29,170 nucleotides of DNA from Geobacillus stearothermophilus ATCC 12980 (GCF_030369615.1 NZ_CP128495.1:1-29170), one strand, 5' to 3'. Shown: positions 6,205 to 13,478, counted from the first letter of the stretch. The notes: a model not told the origin generated them from the sequence alone. Numbers and translations are program-made.

Positions 6205-6233
6205 CCCCTTCCGGAAGTGGAGGGGATTTTTTT
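6205..6233 (+). terminator. Rho-independent terminator after the peptidase gene
   Basis: CCCCTTCC and GGAGGGG pair with one bulge around a short loop, followed by ATTTTTTT. It closes the four-gene wall-hydrolase cassette. Confidence 0.8.
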
Positions 6234-6234
6234 A

Positions 6235-6273
6235 AATCTGACAAAAGCACGTTATGTCAGATTTTTGTCTGAC
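6235..6273. promoter_or_regulatory. Operator-like inverted repeats upstream of the tyrosine recombinase
   Basis: AAATCTGACA (6235-6244) and TGTCAGATTT (6255-6264) form a perfect 10-bp inverted repeat, directly followed by the backbone motif TTGTCTGACG (6265-6274 region). These are the same GTCnGAC half-sites found at the RHH promoter, so the recombinase gene is probably controlled by the same protein. They could alternatively be recombinase arm or core sites. Confidence 0.5.
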
Positions 6274-6376
6274 GTTAAATACGTTGAAGGAAGCAACACG
6301 AAGCCGCTTTGCCGCTCTCCCACTTTTTGTCCAAAAATCTTACTCATCTCCCTCATGGACAAGGGGGTGTCATATT

Positions 6377-6946
6377 TTGCATACCGTCCATCCCATCAAA
6401 GATAGGGAAAAAATCGAAGCGATGAAAAAGATTTTGCGTGCTTCGTCGTTGAGAGACGAGCTTCTTTTTACGATCGGGATCAATACGGGGCTGCGGATCA
6501 GCGATATTTTGGCTCTGAGAGTTGGGGATGTGAGGAATCAAAAAGGCGTTGTCGAACGCATTGAGATCGTGGAAAAGAAGACAAAAAAGACTCGGGTTGT
6601 CGCACTGAACAGAAAAACTCGCCGCCTGATCGAGCTGTATTTAGCGCAGGAGCGGCCGCACGCCCGCGGCGACGAGCCGCTGTTTCGGAGCCAAAAAGGA
6701 GGCCGGGCGATCAGCCGTCAGCATGCCCACTACATCCTGAACCGGGCCGCCAAAGCAGTTGGGATTGTGGATCGCATCGGCACCCACTCCCTGCGCAAAA
6801 CGTTCGGCTATTTCGCATACAAACAAGGAACAGACTTGGCCATGATCCAAAAAATCCTCAATCACTCCAGCCAGGCCGAAACGCTTCGCTACATCGGCAT
6901 TACGCAGGAGCAAATCGATGAAGTCACTGCAGGGCTTGATCTGTGA
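6377..6946 (+). CDS. Minimal tyrosine recombinase (plasmid multimer resolution type)
   Basis: About 189 residues from TTG 6377, which follows AAGGGGGTG; an upstream extension of the frame to 6254 has no RBS and reads through operator-like sequence. The catalytic set is visible: Arg in TGLRISDILALR, Lys in the KKTKKTR beta-hairpin, HSLRKTFG (His and Arg), LNHSSQAE (His) and the nucleophile Tyr in TLRYIGI. It lacks the N-terminal SAM-like core-binding domain of XerC/D. Such short integrases are common on Bacillaceae plasmids and probably resolve multimers. Palindromic repeat copy 2 begins right after its stop codon. Confidence 0.85.
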   Translation: MHTVHPIKDREKIEAMKKILRASSLRDELLFTIGINTGLRISDILALRVGDVRNQKGVVERIEIVEKKTKKTRVVALNRKTRRLIELYLAQERPHARGDEPLFRSQKGGRAISRQHAHYILNRAAKAVGIVDRIGTHSLRKTFGYFAYKQGTDLAMIQKILNHSSQAETLRYIGITQEQIDEVTAGLDL

Positions 6947-6953
6947 ACGAAGC

Positions 6954-7073
6954 CCGCGCCGGTCTTCCCGGCTGACCGCCTTCTGGCCCTTTGGCCATCC
7001 GGCCGGAGCCTAGGGAAGCCCGGCGCTCGACCGTGCGAAGCAAGATCAAGAGACCGAACAAAGCACCGCCGCA
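6954..7073 (+). repeat. Backbone palindromic repeat, copy 2 (3' of the recombinase)
   Basis: The core (6954-7029) begins nine bases after the recombinase stop codon and is an imperfect palindrome of about 75 bp centred on TTCTGGCCCTTTGGCC. The tail carries GTGCGAAGCAAGATCAAG and AAAGCACCGCCGC, words shared with copy 4. Confidence 0.75.
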
Positions 7074-7381
7074 GAAGAAAATCAAATATTGCCGTAAAAC
7101 GTCGTTAAACGGCTTATTTTGGCGTTTTGGAGCTTGGGGGGTATAAAACTATTAACCCATCAAAAAAAGCGTCTCAGACGGGCCGTACAAGGCCTAGGAG
7201 ACCTTGTTTGTTTTTCTTCTTCAGCAAAGCAAGATATATTAAACCCTTGTATATATTGAGCGGCAGCAACCACCTTTTTGCTGCTTTTATATACTTTGTA
7301 GTATTTATATCTTTTAAATCTTTATATATTTTAGGAGGGGCCAAGATCCTTGATTTATCAAGGGTTTCAGCGATTTGGACA
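7074..7381. other. AT-rich stretch upstream of the iterons, likely part of the replication origin
   Basis: No gene is supported here. The right two-thirds is very AT-rich (TATATATT, TTTATATAC, TTTAAATCTTTATATATTTT), as expected for the unwinding element of an iteron plasmid. A 7-bp palindrome, CCTTGAT-TT-ATCAAGG, lies at about 7348-7363, next to the first iteron. I did not find a clear DnaA box. Confidence 0.5.
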
Positions 7382-7544
7382 GTACATTTTTGGTGTTTAT
7401 CTCGTACATTTTTGGTTGTTTCGGCGTACATTTTTGGTGTCCAGCGTACATTTTTGGTGTTTATCTCGTACATTTTTGGTTGTTTCGGCGTACATTTTTG
7501 GTGTCCAGCGTACATTTTTGGTGTTTATCTCGTACACATGTTTT
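7382..7544 (+). repeat. Iteron array of the plasmid origin (seven GTACATTTTTGGT repeats)
   Basis: Identical 13-mers GTACATTTTTGGT start at 7382, 7404, 7426, 7446, 7468, 7490 and 7510, and a degenerate eighth (GTACACATG) starts at 7532. The spacing is 22, 22, 20, 22, 22, 20, 22 bp: close to two helical turns, with a 64-bp higher-order unit repeated. This places initiators on one DNA face, as in Rep_3/RepB-type iteron origins. The initiator gene follows at 7669. Confidence 0.93.
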
Positions 7545-7548
7545 CTTG

Positions 7549-7573
7549 TGTACGCTTTAATAAATAAAGCGTA
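7549..7573. promoter_or_regulatory. Inverted iteron-like operator upstream of the Rep gene
   Basis: GTACGCTTTA and TAAAGCGTAC form a perfect 10-bp inverted repeat with a five-base spacer, and further GTAC half-sites follow (GTACATGTAC, ATGTAC). Rep_3 initiators commonly repress their own promoter as dimers bound to inverted half-iterons, and this site lies between the iterons and the gene. Confidence 0.6.
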
Positions 7574-7668
7574 CATGTACGAAAAAATGTACTTTTTAAC
7601 GCGAGTGTTTTCTTGTAGAATAGGATCAAGGAGTTATTTTCCTAATTTAGTAGGTGGAGGATGAGAGG

Positions 7669-8820
7669 ATGCAGACTCCGGCTGTCCAGCCGCAGTACAA
7701 CAGCGCCGTGACGAAGTCCAATGCGCTGATTGAGGCAAACTATAAGCTGTCCACTATCGAACAGAAGATCATCTTGTATATCATCAGCCAGATTCGCAAA
7801 GATGACGCCGATTTTAAAATGTATAAGCTGCCGATACAGGAGTTCTCTGAATTGCTCGGATATCGAGGAAGCCCTAAATACACGGAGCTTCGGGAGATCA
7901 CGAAAAATTTGATGCGCAAGGTGCTTGAGATCAGAGAAGGCCAGAAGCTCAAACAGCTGAGCTGGGTTTCATACGTGGAATACGACGAGCATTCCGGCTA
8001 TGTCAGCTTGGCCTTTGATCCCCGCTTGAAGCCCTACCTCCTGCAACTGAAAAGGGAATTCACGACCTATCGCCTGAAGAATGTGATGGAACTGAAAAGC
8101 TCTTACTCCATCCGCATGTACGAGCTTTTAAAACGTTGGCAGTATATGGGTGAGATCGTGATTCGCCTGGATGATTTGCGGATGATGGTTGGAGCAGGAG
8201 ACAAGTATTCAGAATACCACAATTTCAAAAAACGGGTGCTCAATCCTGCCAGGAAGGAAATTTCGGAGAAGACAGACATCATGTTCACATATGAAGAGAT
8301 AAGGGAAAAACGAAAAGTTGCGGCAATCCGCTTTCAAATCAGAGAGAAAGTCGTTGAGCCGGTTGTCGTTGCCTTGGAAGAGAAAAAGGAAGCTCAAGCA
8401 GATGATCGGTATTTGCAGTTTTTGGCTGTAGTGCAGGCTTATGACCGGTACATAACAGAACAGCAATTCACGAAGATAGCGGTCTTGGCTCAAAAAGCTT
8501 TCGGCGGAAACTGGATGGATGAGCTCATTCAAACGGCAAGGCGCATTATGCAACGAAATGACATCCGCGAACCGATTGCTTTTCTGACCTATTTCTTGAA
8601 TGAAAAAGTGCAGCGGATTCAGGCTGGAATCGACCCAAATGAGGTGACCATTCACAGCCATGGAGGCGCTAGATTCGTCCGCCGCGAGATCGTGCCGGAC
8701 TGGCTCCGGGGCTACGAAGAGCAGCTTGTTGCCGAAAGCGCCAAAAGCAAAGAGGTTGATGAAGATATCGAACAGATGCGACGTGAGCTTGAGGAGCGGT
8801 TAAAGAAATACAAAGACTAA
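7669..8820 (+). CDS. Rep_3/RepB-family iteron-binding replication initiator
   Basis: The 383-residue protein is counted from ATG 7669, eight bases after GGAGG; the frame also has a GTG at 7654 that overlaps the RBS. The N-terminal half matches the two winged-helix domains of Rep_3 initiators (SNALIEANYKLSTIEQKIIL; YRLKNVMELKSSYSIRMYEL; FKKRVLNPARKEISEKTDI). The C-terminal third is charged and helical, with an extra segment ending in EQMRRELEERLKKYKD. It would bind the upstream iterons and open the origin for theta replication. Palindromic repeat copy 3 starts right after its stop. Confidence 0.93.
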   Translation: MQTPAVQPQYNSAVTKSNALIEANYKLSTIEQKIILYIISQIRKDDADFKMYKLPIQEFSELLGYRGSPKYTELREITKNLMRKVLEIREGQKLKQLSWVSYVEYDEHSGYVSLAFDPRLKPYLLQLKREFTTYRLKNVMELKSSYSIRMYELLKRWQYMGEIVIRLDDLRMMVGAGDKYSEYHNFKKRVLNPARKEISEKTDIMFTYEEIREKRKVAAIRFQIREKVVEPVVVALEEKKEAQADDRYLQFLAVVQAYDRYITEQQFTKIAVLAQKAFGGNWMDELIQTARRIMQRNDIREPIAFLTYFLNEKVQRIQAGIDPNEVTIHSHGGARFVRREIVPDWLRGYEEQLVAESAKSKEVDEDIEQMRRELEERLKKYKD

Positions 8821-8828
8821 GTCCAGCC

Positions 8829-8986
8829 CGCGCCGGTCTTCCCGGCTGGCCGCCTTCTGGCCTTTGGCCATCCGGCCGGAGCCTGGGGAAGCCCGGCGCT
8901 CGGTTCATTCGAAGAAGCTGCCTGCGGGCCCATTCATCCGCAGCCGTGCGAAGCGTGACCGAAGAAGCCAATGCATTGCACCGCTG
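8829..8986 (+). repeat. Backbone palindromic repeat, copy 3 (3' of the Rep gene)
   Basis: The core (8829-8902) begins eight bases after the Rep stop codon and reads CGCGCCGGTCTTCCCGGC, GGCCTTTGGCC, CCGGCCGGAGCCTGGGGAAG and CCCGGCGCTCG. The tail contains GAAGAAGCTGCCTGCG and CCGTGCGAAGC, as in copies 1, 2 and 4. Confidence 0.78.
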
Positions 8987-9131
8987 CTTGAAGGAACAAA
9001 TCATTAAACGAATAAGTGATGATAAAAATAATAGAGTATACATTAAAATAATTAAAACAATAAATAAACGTTTATTTCATCTTTTCTTCCAACAAACAAA
9101 AGTTTCGTGGTTCGAACAAAGATTCCATTTC

Positions 9132-9295
9132 CGCGCCGGTCTTCCCGGCTGGCCGCCTTCTGGCCTTTGGCCATCCGGCTGGAGCCTGGAGAAGCCCGGC
9201 GCTCAGCCGCTCGGAGAAGCTGCTTGCGATCCAGAACCTTCCGCTGTCCACGGCCGTGCGAAGCAGAATCAAGGAGTTGCTCAAAGCACCGCCGC
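9132..9295 (+). repeat. Backbone palindromic repeat, copy 4 (intergenic)
   Basis: The core (9132-9204) is nearly identical to copy 3. The tail has GAGAAGCTGCTTGCG, CGTGCGAAGCAGAATCAAG and AAAGCACCGCCGC. It is not next to a stop codon; it lies about 145 bp after the end of copy 3's tail, across an AT-rich spacer without a supported gene. Confidence 0.78.
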
Positions 9296-9327
9296 GATCA
9301 ATAATGATGTTTATTGTTTTATTTTTT

Positions 9328-9336
9328 TGTCTGACA
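9328..9336. promoter_or_regulatory. TGTCnGACA backbone motif upstream of the large dyad
   Basis: TGTCTGACA with the usual preceding T-run and following TTAAAT. It is one of six copies of the motif on the plasmid and suggests control of, or binding near, the replication region ahead of the primase gene. Confidence 0.45.
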
Positions 9337-9384
9337 TTAAATATTGGTTAATTTTCGACAAAAAGCGACAGATAGGTGTAGCTG

Positions 9385-9555
9385 CACCGGCGCTTCCGTT
9401 TCCTTTTGGTCCGGGTCCCCGGGGCGGTGTGATGGTCGGCTGGCAGCCGGAAAGGCTCAGCCACTGTAAGCCCAAGCGCCGAAGCCCTCGCCTTCCGGCT
9501 CGGTCCAGCCTATCACACCGCCCTTCCCGGCCCAAAAGACTACGGGTCGCCGGTG
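9385..9555. repeat. Large 171-nt imperfect dyad (cruciform) upstream of the primase gene
   Basis: The outer stem is perfect: CACCGGCG (9385-9392) with CGCCGGTG (9548-9555). Inner arms also pair: CTTTTGG-CCGGG at 9403 with CCCGG-CCAAAAG ending 9538, GGGCGGTGTGAT with ATCACACCGCCC, and AGCCGGAA with TTCCGGCT. The apex holds TCAGCCACTGTAAGCCC. It lies 276 bp before the AEP primase gene and near the iteron origin. A primase-recognised ssi-type site, a single-strand origin or a structured RNA are all possible. Confidence 0.7.
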
Positions 9556-9830
9556 TTCCAAGAAATGCAGCCAAAAGAGCATTTTTGTTAATCGATTTTA
9601 CGATTTTTGAAATAAATGGAGGATTTTGAAATAAAGTGTCGAAATTCAAGACCGCCAGAGTCCTCTCCTATTCAATAGGCCTCGATTGATCCTCATGGCA
9701 TTCTTATTTTCCCTTTTTCTATTTGAATGGTGTGTAAATTTTGAAGAAACGGCCGCTGTCTTTCTGCATAATGATCGTACCTCGCACCCGCGCGACTATG
9801 CGGTTGTTTCCCATGTAGGGAGGGTGTTTT
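9556..9830. other. Spacer between the dyad and the primase gene
   Basis: No gene is supported. Sequence is AT-rich near 9580-9635 (ATCGATTTTACGATTTTTGA) and again at 9700-9745. The primase RBS GGGAGGG lies at 9818-9825. Confidence 0.4.
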
Positions 9831-11150
9831 GTGGAGAATTTGAAGCTGGAGAATATGGAAATTTCCCCTTTGGATCGCGCAAAGCGGCATGTATGGATTC
9901 AACACCGCGGCGCCTCAGGATGGATCACGCTGGCGAAGAAGGAGCCGGATGGGGGATGGAGGCAGTATCACTACCAGCCCAACGAATTGGCTGTAGAACT
10001 GCCTAAATGGCTTGGAGAGGACGTCTATTTTAGCCAGAATACCTTTTATAAGCCTCAACGAAGAATCGAGAATATAAGGCAGCTGAGGGCTCTGTACGTG
10101 GATGTGGATTGCCATACGATTGGCTATGAGCCGGAGTGGGTGGTCGGGAAGCTGGACATCGAGGTATTCTATGACAATATCTTGCCTGAACCTAATCTCA
10201 TCATTTTCTCGGGTCGCGGAATCGTATGCGTTTGGTTGATCGAGCCGGTCCCGTACAAGGCCTTGCCGCTGTGGAAGGCGGTGGAGAACTATTTTTATGA
10301 GCAACTTAGCTATGTGGGGGCGGACAAGAAGTCGCTGGATCCGACCAGGGTGTTCCGGATCGACGGGTCGGTCAACTCCAAGAGCAAAAGGGAGGTCGTC
10401 GTCGAGTACCGGCACGGCGACAGGTATGTCCTCCGTGACTTGCAATATGAGTACTTGCCGGAATTGACAAGGGCGGAGACAGGGAAGAAAGGAAGAAAAG
10501 GGAAACTTGTCCGGCTACATAATATCCAGACGCTGCACTATGCCAGGCTACTGGATTTGATTCGTCTTGCGGAGCTTAGAAATTATGATCTGAAGGGATA
10601 CAGGGAGCTGTTTTGTTTTTTATATCGATACTGGAGTTGTTGCCTCACTGATGATCCCGATGAGGCGCTGAGACAGATGATAGAGCTGAACGCTGGATTT
10701 AAGGAGCCGCTGTCTGAAAAAGAGGTGATCCGGGCGACAAAAAGCGCCGAGAAAGCGTGGATGGCTAAGAATGATGCGAAGGCGAATGAGGAGGCGAGGA
10801 AAAAAGGCTATCCCGGCGCCGGCTATAATCTGAAGAACTCTACGATCATTCGATGGCTGGACATCACGCCGGAGGAACAGCGACACTTGCAGACCATTAT
10901 TGACGCCAATGAGAAGCGCCGGCGGAAACGGGAACGCGACAGGGCGAGGACAGGGGAGTTGCGCCGGGGACAAGGGGCGAAGACAAGGGAGGAGTACCTC
11001 GAGGAACAACGGGAGCGAACGGAGGACAAGGCATGGCAACTGCAGAAGGCAATGGAGCGACACCCTGACGCGACAAATAAGCATCTGGCCATGATGCTTC
11101 AGATATCGGTGCGGCGTGTCCAGCAGCTTAAGAGGTTGGTCAAGAACTGA
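9831..11150 (+). CDS. Archaeo-eukaryotic-type (AEP) replication primase
   Basis: The 439-residue protein starts with GTG after GGGAGGG. The AEP signature is visible: LRALYVDVDCH (metal-binding DxD), IIFSGRGIVCVWLIEPVP (the 'sGrG' block) and DPTRVFRIDGSVNSKSKRE (the basic 'R..GS.N.K' motif). The region from about 340 is basic and helical (EKRRRKRERDRARTG), and the C-terminal TNKHLAMMLQISVRRVQQLK looks like a helix-turn-helix. This matches plasmid replication primases that prime near the origin. It probably works with the Rep_3 initiator and may recognise the upstream dyad. Confidence 0.85.
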   Translation: MENLKLENMEISPLDRAKRHVWIQHRGASGWITLAKKEPDGGWRQYHYQPNELAVELPKWLGEDVYFSQNTFYKPQRRIENIRQLRALYVDVDCHTIGYEPEWVVGKLDIEVFYDNILPEPNLIIFSGRGIVCVWLIEPVPYKALPLWKAVENYFYEQLSYVGADKKSLDPTRVFRIDGSVNSKSKREVVVEYRHGDRYVLRDLQYEYLPELTRAETGKKGRKGKLVRLHNIQTLHYARLLDLIRLAELRNYDLKGYRELFCFLYRYWSCCLTDDPDEALRQMIELNAGFKEPLSEKEVIRATKSAEKAWMAKNDAKANEEARKKGYPGAGYNLKNSTIIRWLDITPEEQRHLQTIIDANEKRRRKRERDRARTGELRRGQGAKTREEYLEEQRERTEDKAWQLQKAMERHPDATNKHLAMMLQISVRRVQQLKRLVKN

Positions 11151-11867
11151 CGTTCCCGTGAAATGGTTCGTCGCCCTTATATTATGGGCGTCAGCCTGCT
11201 TGCTCCCGCGACCATAAAGAAAGAATAAACCAAATTGGTTTTGTTCCAATACCTCATTAGATTGGTGGGGGGAGTCCCGAGGGTTTTAAACTTCAGATTT
11301 TCACTTCGATGAAGGGTGAAATGCAAGCGGATCGTCGCAAAAAGGATGGTAAAAGGGATTTTAAAGATTGATTTTGGACGCATAGCTGCAAGGTGAAAAT
11401 GCCAGTTAGTAGTTATTATAAAGGGGATAGGTTTATTGATTAGATTTTGATTGGTGATGATATGATTATTTAGAACATAATTCTCAATGCAAATTCACCA
11501 ATAAGATAAAAATTCTGCTTAGAATCAGGGGAGCGAATGAAGGTGAGGACACCAGAGTGACGCAGAGGACGCTATGATGAAATATTGCAAATAAAAGACG
11601 AGGACAAGGGACGTGTCTCTGCTCCTCGATCGATTAGAAATCTATACAACTAAGACATGCAACCGCGTAAAGGTGTCGCGACAGATGTCCCGATGGATTA
11701 GCGGCCGCCGGAGACGATGGACAATGAATCGCGACAGACCGAAATAATAAACGTGTCTCCCATGACAATATGGACAGTGGGTGTCCCCGGTCGGGGGATT
11801 CTGAGGACACAGCATATCATCGTGTCTTGAAAAAACGAGCTTAATTTATTTTTTGTCAGACAAAAAA
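11151..11867. other. Gene-free region rich in GGAC/TGTC words
   Basis: No coding frame with an RBS is supported. From about 11540 to 11830 the sequence repeats GAGGAC (11545, 11565, 11600, 11803) and GTGTC (11613, 11673, 11753, 11781, 11822), often as inverted pairs such as GTGTCGCGACAGATGTCC. A short GC hairpin, TCCCCG-GT-CGGGGA, is near 11783. The pattern could be a centromere (parS), an oriT or a decayed iteron region. Confidence 0.45.
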
Positions 11868-11870
11868 TTA
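11846..11870. terminator. Palindrome TTTTTTGTC-A-GACAAAAAA at the end of the zinc-finger gene
   Basis: The near-perfect dyad contains the TGTCAGACA backbone motif (11854-11862). It overlaps the last codons of the minus-strand zinc-finger-like gene. On the minus strand it ends in a T-rich stretch, so it may serve as a terminator, an operator, or both. Confidence 0.45.
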
Positions 11871-12089
11871 AACACTTTCATTATCATGATCATCAAGTAA
11901 AAACGGATACTTCAGCAACATATGTTGAAATGTTCCTTTGTCTTTGAATGGGAGGAATTTACGGGACAAATTTTGATAGTAGCATCTCTGGTGGATGATT
12001 GTATTGATTATATCCAAGAACACTTTATCGCTAGGGCGGACAATTTTTGAGCATACCGGACACCTTAGTCTTCCGATAATATCGAACAT
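11868..12089 (-). CDS. Small zinc-finger-like protein (73 aa)
   Basis: The protein has CPVC (residues 10-13) and HQRCYY (residues 33-38), a CxxC...HxxC arrangement that could hold one zinc ion. The rest (SRKFLPFKDKGTFQHMLLKY) is basic and aromatic, with an acidic tail. The ATG follows CAGGAGGCG at good spacing, so the gene is probably real. I do not recognise the family; similar small proteins are often annotated as hypothetical on Bacillaceae plasmids. It is divergent from the MBL-fold gene. Confidence 0.65.
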   Translation of the reverse strand: MFDIIGRLRCPVCSKIVRPSDKVFLDIINTIIHQRCYYQNLSRKFLPFKDKGTFQHMLLKYPFLLDDHDNESV

Positions 12090-12134
12090 TTTTTCGCCTC
12101 CTGTTTGTTTTCTATACTCCCTCTTAGCTCAATT

Positions 12135-12169
12135 GATGGTATAATCTTCTTGAAAAGTAAAAGGGGGAG
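12135..12169 (+). promoter_or_regulatory. Extended -10 promoter and RBS of the MBL-fold gene
   Basis: TGGTATAAT (TATAAT at 12140-12145) is an extended -10 box. AAAGGGGGAG at about 12160-12169 is the RBS for ATG 12176. No good -35 box is seen, which is common with TGn-extended promoters. Confidence 0.65.
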
Positions 12170-12175
12170 TTTTCA

Positions 12176-13021
12176 ATGAGGAAAATCAAGATGCTGATGG
12201 TAGCTGTAATTGTATTTATGATAGCAATACTACCGGGAATTGTAACAGACGCAGCCCCAAAAAACATGTATGTACACTTCATCAATGTTGGGCAAGGTGA
12301 CAGTATTTACATTAAAGCGCCAAATGGAGAGGACATTCTCATTGATGGAGGAAATAAAGATGGCAGTGATGTCGTCGCCTATCTTAAAAAGCAGAAGGTA
12401 AAGGACATCGAAATCATGATCGCGACTCATCCAGACGCCGACCATATTGGCGGTCTTGATGAGGTTCTCAAGGCTTTCCCTGTGAAAAATGTGTATGCTC
12501 CAAAAGTCGGTAATACAACGCAAGCATATAAAGATTTCTTGGTCGCTGTGAAAAATAAGAAACTTACCATCAAAGTTGCTAAAGCAGATGTTGTTCTGCC
12601 AATCAAAGGTGTGACTGCTAAGTTTGTTGGCCCTGTAAAATCGTACAGCACTAGCGATACAAATGACTGGAGCGCTGTCCTAAAAGTGACCTATGGCAAA
12701 AAGTCATTCCTGTTTACAGGCGACGCCGAGACTCGAGCAGAAGCGGATATGGTTAAAGCGAAAAAGGATTTGCGCGCTGATGTGTTGAAAGTAGGTCATC
12801 ACGGTGCGAAAACATCGACCAGCGCGACACTTTTAAAAGCTGTAAAACCAACATATGCGGTAATTTCGGTTGGCAAGAATGCCTATGGCCATCCAACATC
12901 GGAAGTTTTAAATCGGTTGAAATCTTATAAAGTCAAGGTATTCCGTACCGACAAACAAGGAACGATTATCGCAACAACCAACGGGACAACACTTACCTTC
13001 AACGTAAAACCAATTTATTAG
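12176..13021 (+). CDS. Secreted ComEC/Rec2-like metallo-beta-lactamase-fold protein
   Basis: The 281-residue protein begins with a clear Sec signal peptide (MRKIKMLMVAVIVFMIAILP, cleavage probably near TDA-APK). The MBL fold follows: VHFINVGQGDSIYIKAPNG, ILIDGG, the metal motif THPDADHIGG, the FTGDAE block and VGHHGAKTS. This is the C-terminal domain type of ComEC, found as a separate secreted protein in many Firmicutes and often paired with DUF3006. It may be a nuclease or phosphodiesterase acting outside the cell; that is inference. It has no added SLH or repeat domain. Confidence 0.9.
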   Translation: MRKIKMLMVAVIVFMIAILPGIVTDAAPKNMYVHFINVGQGDSIYIKAPNGEDILIDGGNKDGSDVVAYLKKQKVKDIEIMIATHPDADHIGGLDEVLKAFPVKNVYAPKVGNTTQAYKDFLVAVKNKKLTIKVAKADVVLPIKGVTAKFVGPVKSYSTSDTNDWSAVLKVTYGKKSFLFTGDAETRAEADMVKAKKDLRADVLKVGHHGAKTSTSATLLKAVKPTYAVISVGKNAYGHPTSEVLNRLKSYKVKVFRTDKQGTIIATTNGTTLTFNVKPIY

Positions 13022-13031
13022 AGGTGGTTAA

Positions 13032-13247
13032 ATGAAATATATCATTGATCGCTTCGAGGGTAAATGGGCAGTTTGTGAGGCGGAGGATGGCAAAATGATC
13101 GATATTGAGAAAAGCAAGCTACCCAAAAACGCCCGCGCCGGCGATGTGATTGTACAAGAGAACGGAAAGTTCCGAGTGGATAAAAAAGAAACAGAGAAGC
13201 GGTGGAAAGAGATTGAAGAGTTGATGAATGAGGTGTTTGAGGAATAG
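13032..13247 (+). CDS. DUF3006-type small protein
   Basis: The 71-residue protein (MKYIIDRFEGKWAVCEAEDG; KLPKNARAGDVIVQENGKF) matches DUF3006, a small beta-rich family usually encoded next to a ComEC-like MBL protein. It lies ten bases after the MBL gene, with GAGGTGG as the RBS, so the two are one operon. Its function is unknown. A perfect 7-bp hairpin (CACCCTG-AGG-CAGGGTG, 13294-13310) lies about 45 bp after the stop, before the IS3 element. Confidence 0.85.
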   Translation: MKYIIDRFEGKWAVCEAEDGKMIDIEKSKLPKNARAGDVIVQENGKFRVDKKETEKRWKEIEELMNEVFEE

Positions 13248-13293
13248 TACATCATTCTTTAGCTAAAAATATAGAAGGCCGGTGAAAAAAGTA

Positions 13294-13310
13294 CACCCTG
13301 AGGCAGGGTG
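13294..13310 (+). terminator. Hairpin after the MBL-DUF3006 operon
   Basis: CACCCTG and CAGGGTG form a perfect 7-bp stem with an AGG loop. There is no U-tract after it, so termination is uncertain; it abuts the IS3 left end. Confidence 0.4.
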
Positions 13311-13349
13311 AACATATCCCTGTCAAGTAGACAGTGTGAAAAATACCCA

Positions 13350-13455
13350 CCTTCTTCAGCTGCTTGTTAGGATAGTGGAATGAGGAAACGTTGTCAAGGA
13401 AAGCACTTGACAACGTCTCCTTCATTCCACTTCATCGTTGGCAAGCTGAAGAAGG
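13350..13455. repeat. 106-nt near-perfect hairpin inside the IS3 element
   Basis: The outer arms CCTTCTTCAGCTGCTTG / CAAGC-TGAAGAAGG enclose inner arms GTGGAATGA..AACGTTGTCAAG / CTTGACAACGTCTCCTTCATTCCAC. It lies between the orfB stop (13479) and the left end of the element. It may block read-through transcription, or act in transposition or RNA control. Such a long structure is unusual for this part of an IS3 element. Confidence 0.75.
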
Positions 13456-13478
13456 AGACATTCTCAGCCGTTCGTCTG

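Noticed and set aside
7382..7544. Possible CRISPR array from regular repeats
   Set aside because: Repeats are 13 bp with 7-9-bp near-identical spacers and sit upstream of a Rep_3 initiator; this is an iteron array. No cas genes are present.
7127..7664. Overlapping frames rich in FLVFIS/TFLV repeats
   Set aside because: They are translations of the iteron array in different frames and lack RBS and family similarity.
9430..9480. Cobalamin-riboswitch-like words (GCCGGAAAGGCTCAGCC, GCCACTGTAAGCCC)
   Set aside because: The GCCACTGT word is suggestive, but the conserved B12 box and the GGTGnAAnTCC block are absent and no B12-related gene follows; the region is better explained as one large dyad.
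11332..11391. Short plus-strand ATG frame of about 20 codons near 11310
   Set aside because: No RBS and no similarity; likely chance.
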